This document shows, in pieces, positions 13,681 through 14,590 of a stretch of 14,590 bases of DNA. Positions within the stretch are counted from its first letter, which is position 1. Every line of letters begins with the position of its first letter. Location of the stretch: assembly GCA_029940345.1 (NCBI GenBank), contig JAOZRC010000051.1, positions 526 to 15,115 of the forward strand. The letters are read 5' to 3'. The translations under genes were made by a program, and so were the position numbers. The notes below the pieces were generated by a model. It was not told the DNA's origin. It worked only from the letters and a program-made list of their open reading frames with translations, and did not search any database. Source of the stretch: Desulfobacterales bacterium. GTDB taxonomy: Bacteria; Desulfobacterota; Desulfobacteria; Desulfobacterales; JAUCGF01.

Positions 13681-13750
13681 TCTATACAATTGGGATTGAA
13701 CAATTGATCGTCGCTTTGCAAAATGAAGGGGGCGTTGAATGCTGCGCTAT

Positions 13751-14488
13751 TCATATCTGTCCTCTGAATTTGGCCCAAACCAGGCCCAGATATTCATGCC
13801 AGGCCCGCTCGGTTTTATATAACTCGCCCGGGCTCGGCAAGAAAAATTCGGGATTAAGGATATATTCACCACGAACCATAAACCGGACCGGTGCCGGTAT
13901 AGGGTGCATTCCTCTTTTTTTAAATAAGGCGATTGCCCGTGGTATATGGGATGCCGATGTGACCAGTATAAAAGGCGCTTTGCCCACAATTTGTTGAATA
14001 TTGCGCGCTTCATCCTTAGTATCCTTGGCGCTTTTTTCGACAAGAATATCACTTTCTTTAACACCGAGTGATTGCGCCGCGGCAGACATCAGGCGAGCGA
14101 CCTTTTTTCCTGAAAAAATGAGCTTGGCGCCTTGGATACGACGATAAATGCCGATACCCTCCACCAGGCGATTCAACGACGGATCGCTTAATTGGCTAAA
14201 GATGGGCAAACGAGGATCATCAACGGCCCCGCCGCCCAAAACCAGTATATAACTGACCGCATCCCGGCCCTGATAATAAGAATAGCTGTTTTCCAGCGGC
14301 AACAGGAGAGCGCTGGAAAGCGGTCGGAAACTAAGTAAATATAGCAACCCCAGACCCATTGTCAGAAGGATTTTGGCCGCTTTTTTTTTGCGAGTGAACC
14401 AGAGTAGGATTAACCCGCAAAACGAAATTTCCCAACATAATGCCATTGGCGTAAGAAACGCCGCAATAATTTTTTTTAATACAAACAT
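13751..14488 (-). CDS. elyC: ElyC/SanA/YdcF-type DUF218 envelope protein
   Basis: ElyC-like proteins are inner-membrane proteins needed for normal peptidoglycan and lipid-carrier metabolism; the biochemical reaction is not settled. From the ATG at 14488 the product is 245 aa with the ElyC pattern: MFVLKKIIAAFLTPMALCWE (TM1), ILLWFTRKKKAAKIL, a second TM (LLTMGLGLLYLLSF), then the DUF218 domain with YILVLGGGAVDDPRL, LNRLVEGIGIYRR, KLIFSGKK, the acidic KDTKDEARN and VTSASHIPRAIALFKKRG motifs, and a C-terminal ALYKTERAWHEYLG-like helix. E. coli ElyC is of similar length and also begins M-x-F-x-L-K-K, which is why I prefer this start. An ATG at 14533 would add 15 residues (MNDASIFTRFKQASS) that look like translated repeat sequence. 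It is not obviously in the PAS operon, since that gene has its own promoter. Confidence 0.82.
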   Translation of the reverse strand: MFVLKKIIAAFLTPMALCWEISFCGLILLWFTRKKKAAKILLTMGLGLLYLLSFRPLSSALLLPLENSYSYYQGRDAVSYILVLGGGAVDDPRLPIFSQLSDPSLNRLVEGIGIYRRIQGAKLIFSGKKVARLMSAAAQSLGVKESDILVEKSAKDTKDEARNIQQIVGKAPFILVTSASHIPRAIALFKKRGMHPIPAPVRFMVRGEYILNPEFFLPSPGELYKTERAWHEYLGLVWAKFRGQI

Positions 14489-14590
14489 CGAGCTTGCCTG
14501 TTTGAAGCGCGTGAAAATTGAGGCATCATTCACGCTGAGAGCCTGTTTGGAAAGTCGTGATCGAAGCGAAAAAGTGTGAGAGCGAGGGCT
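14489..14590. repeat. possible dispersed repeat at the window edge, upstream of elyC
   Basis: A 7-bp stem gcgtgaa/ttcacgc (14509-14515 and 14529-14535) and the direct repeat gcctgtttg (14496-14504 and 14541-14549) are present. On the minus strand one frame is open through the whole stretch and into elyC, reading like SPRSHTFSLRSRLSKQALSV, a low-complexity arginine/serine-rich pattern typical of translated dispersed repeats. The true boundary lies outside the window, so this is tentative. Confidence 0.35.

Noticed and set aside
1..14590. CRISPR array, tRNA or rRNA genes
   Set aside because: No regularly spaced direct repeats and no tRNA- or rRNA-like sequences were seen on either strand by eye.

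Overview
All believable genes in this window lie on the minus strand, so transcription runs from high to low coordinates. The gene set is that of a Gram-negative bacterium: an outer-membrane lipid A deacylase, an ElyC-like envelope factor, a complete RND efflux tripartite pump, and the hydrogenase maturation factor HypE. The mix of HypE, toxin-antitoxin remnants and many short dispersed palindromic repeats suggests an anaerobic Desulfobacterota (deltaproteobacterial) type genome. That placement is inference; no rRNA or other phylogenetic marker is present.

Layout from right to left (5' to 3' on the minus strand): a dispersed-repeat-like edge (about 14490-14590) leads into an elyC-like gene (13751-14488). 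A clear sigma70-type promoter (13651-13680) follows, driving a small stand-alone PAS protein (13042-13485). A REP-like hairpin element (12945-13020) precedes the efflux operon: outer-membrane factor lipoprotein (11434-12906), membrane fusion protein (10275-11414), then RND permease (4998-8234). Between fusion protein and permease sits a visibly AT-rich two-gene cassette: an ABC/AAA-type ATPase (8972-10129) overlapping by ATGA a TOPRIM-like protein (8265-8975). This is the architecture of RloAB/AbiL/PARIS-like or split-OLD anti-phage systems, and it is placed inside an efflux operon.

Left of the permease, a 206-bp palindromic element (4786-4991) separates the pump from a decayed second ATPase/TOPRIM-like pair. 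This is an AAA_21 ATPase with two mutually compensating frameshifts (3559-4668), followed by the C-terminal stump of a DUF4276 protein (3366-3561). One nucleotide later starts an intact hypE (2357-3364), with no other hyp gene in view.

Next is a dead toxin-antitoxin module. A HicB-like antitoxin gene (2004-2294) and a PIN toxin gene (1579-2007) each carry one in-frame stop codon and are otherwise open from end to end. Then comes a pagL-like lipid A deacylase gene (845-1396). Its leader carries a 141-bp inverted-repeat element with a REPIN-like core, flanked by ATATTT direct repeats, which appears to have landed between the original Shine-Dalgarno sequence and the start codon while supplying a new Shine-Dalgarno sequence. 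The left edge holds a sigma54-type AAA gene fragment (620-829) cut off by a stack of three short repeat elements (about 50-117, 190-417, 420-567).

Overall the window is an accessory patchwork: working envelope and efflux genes, one apparently intact candidate defence cassette, several dead defence or toxin genes, and at least three families of small palindromic repeats. No CRISPR array, tRNA, rRNA or full transposase gene was found.
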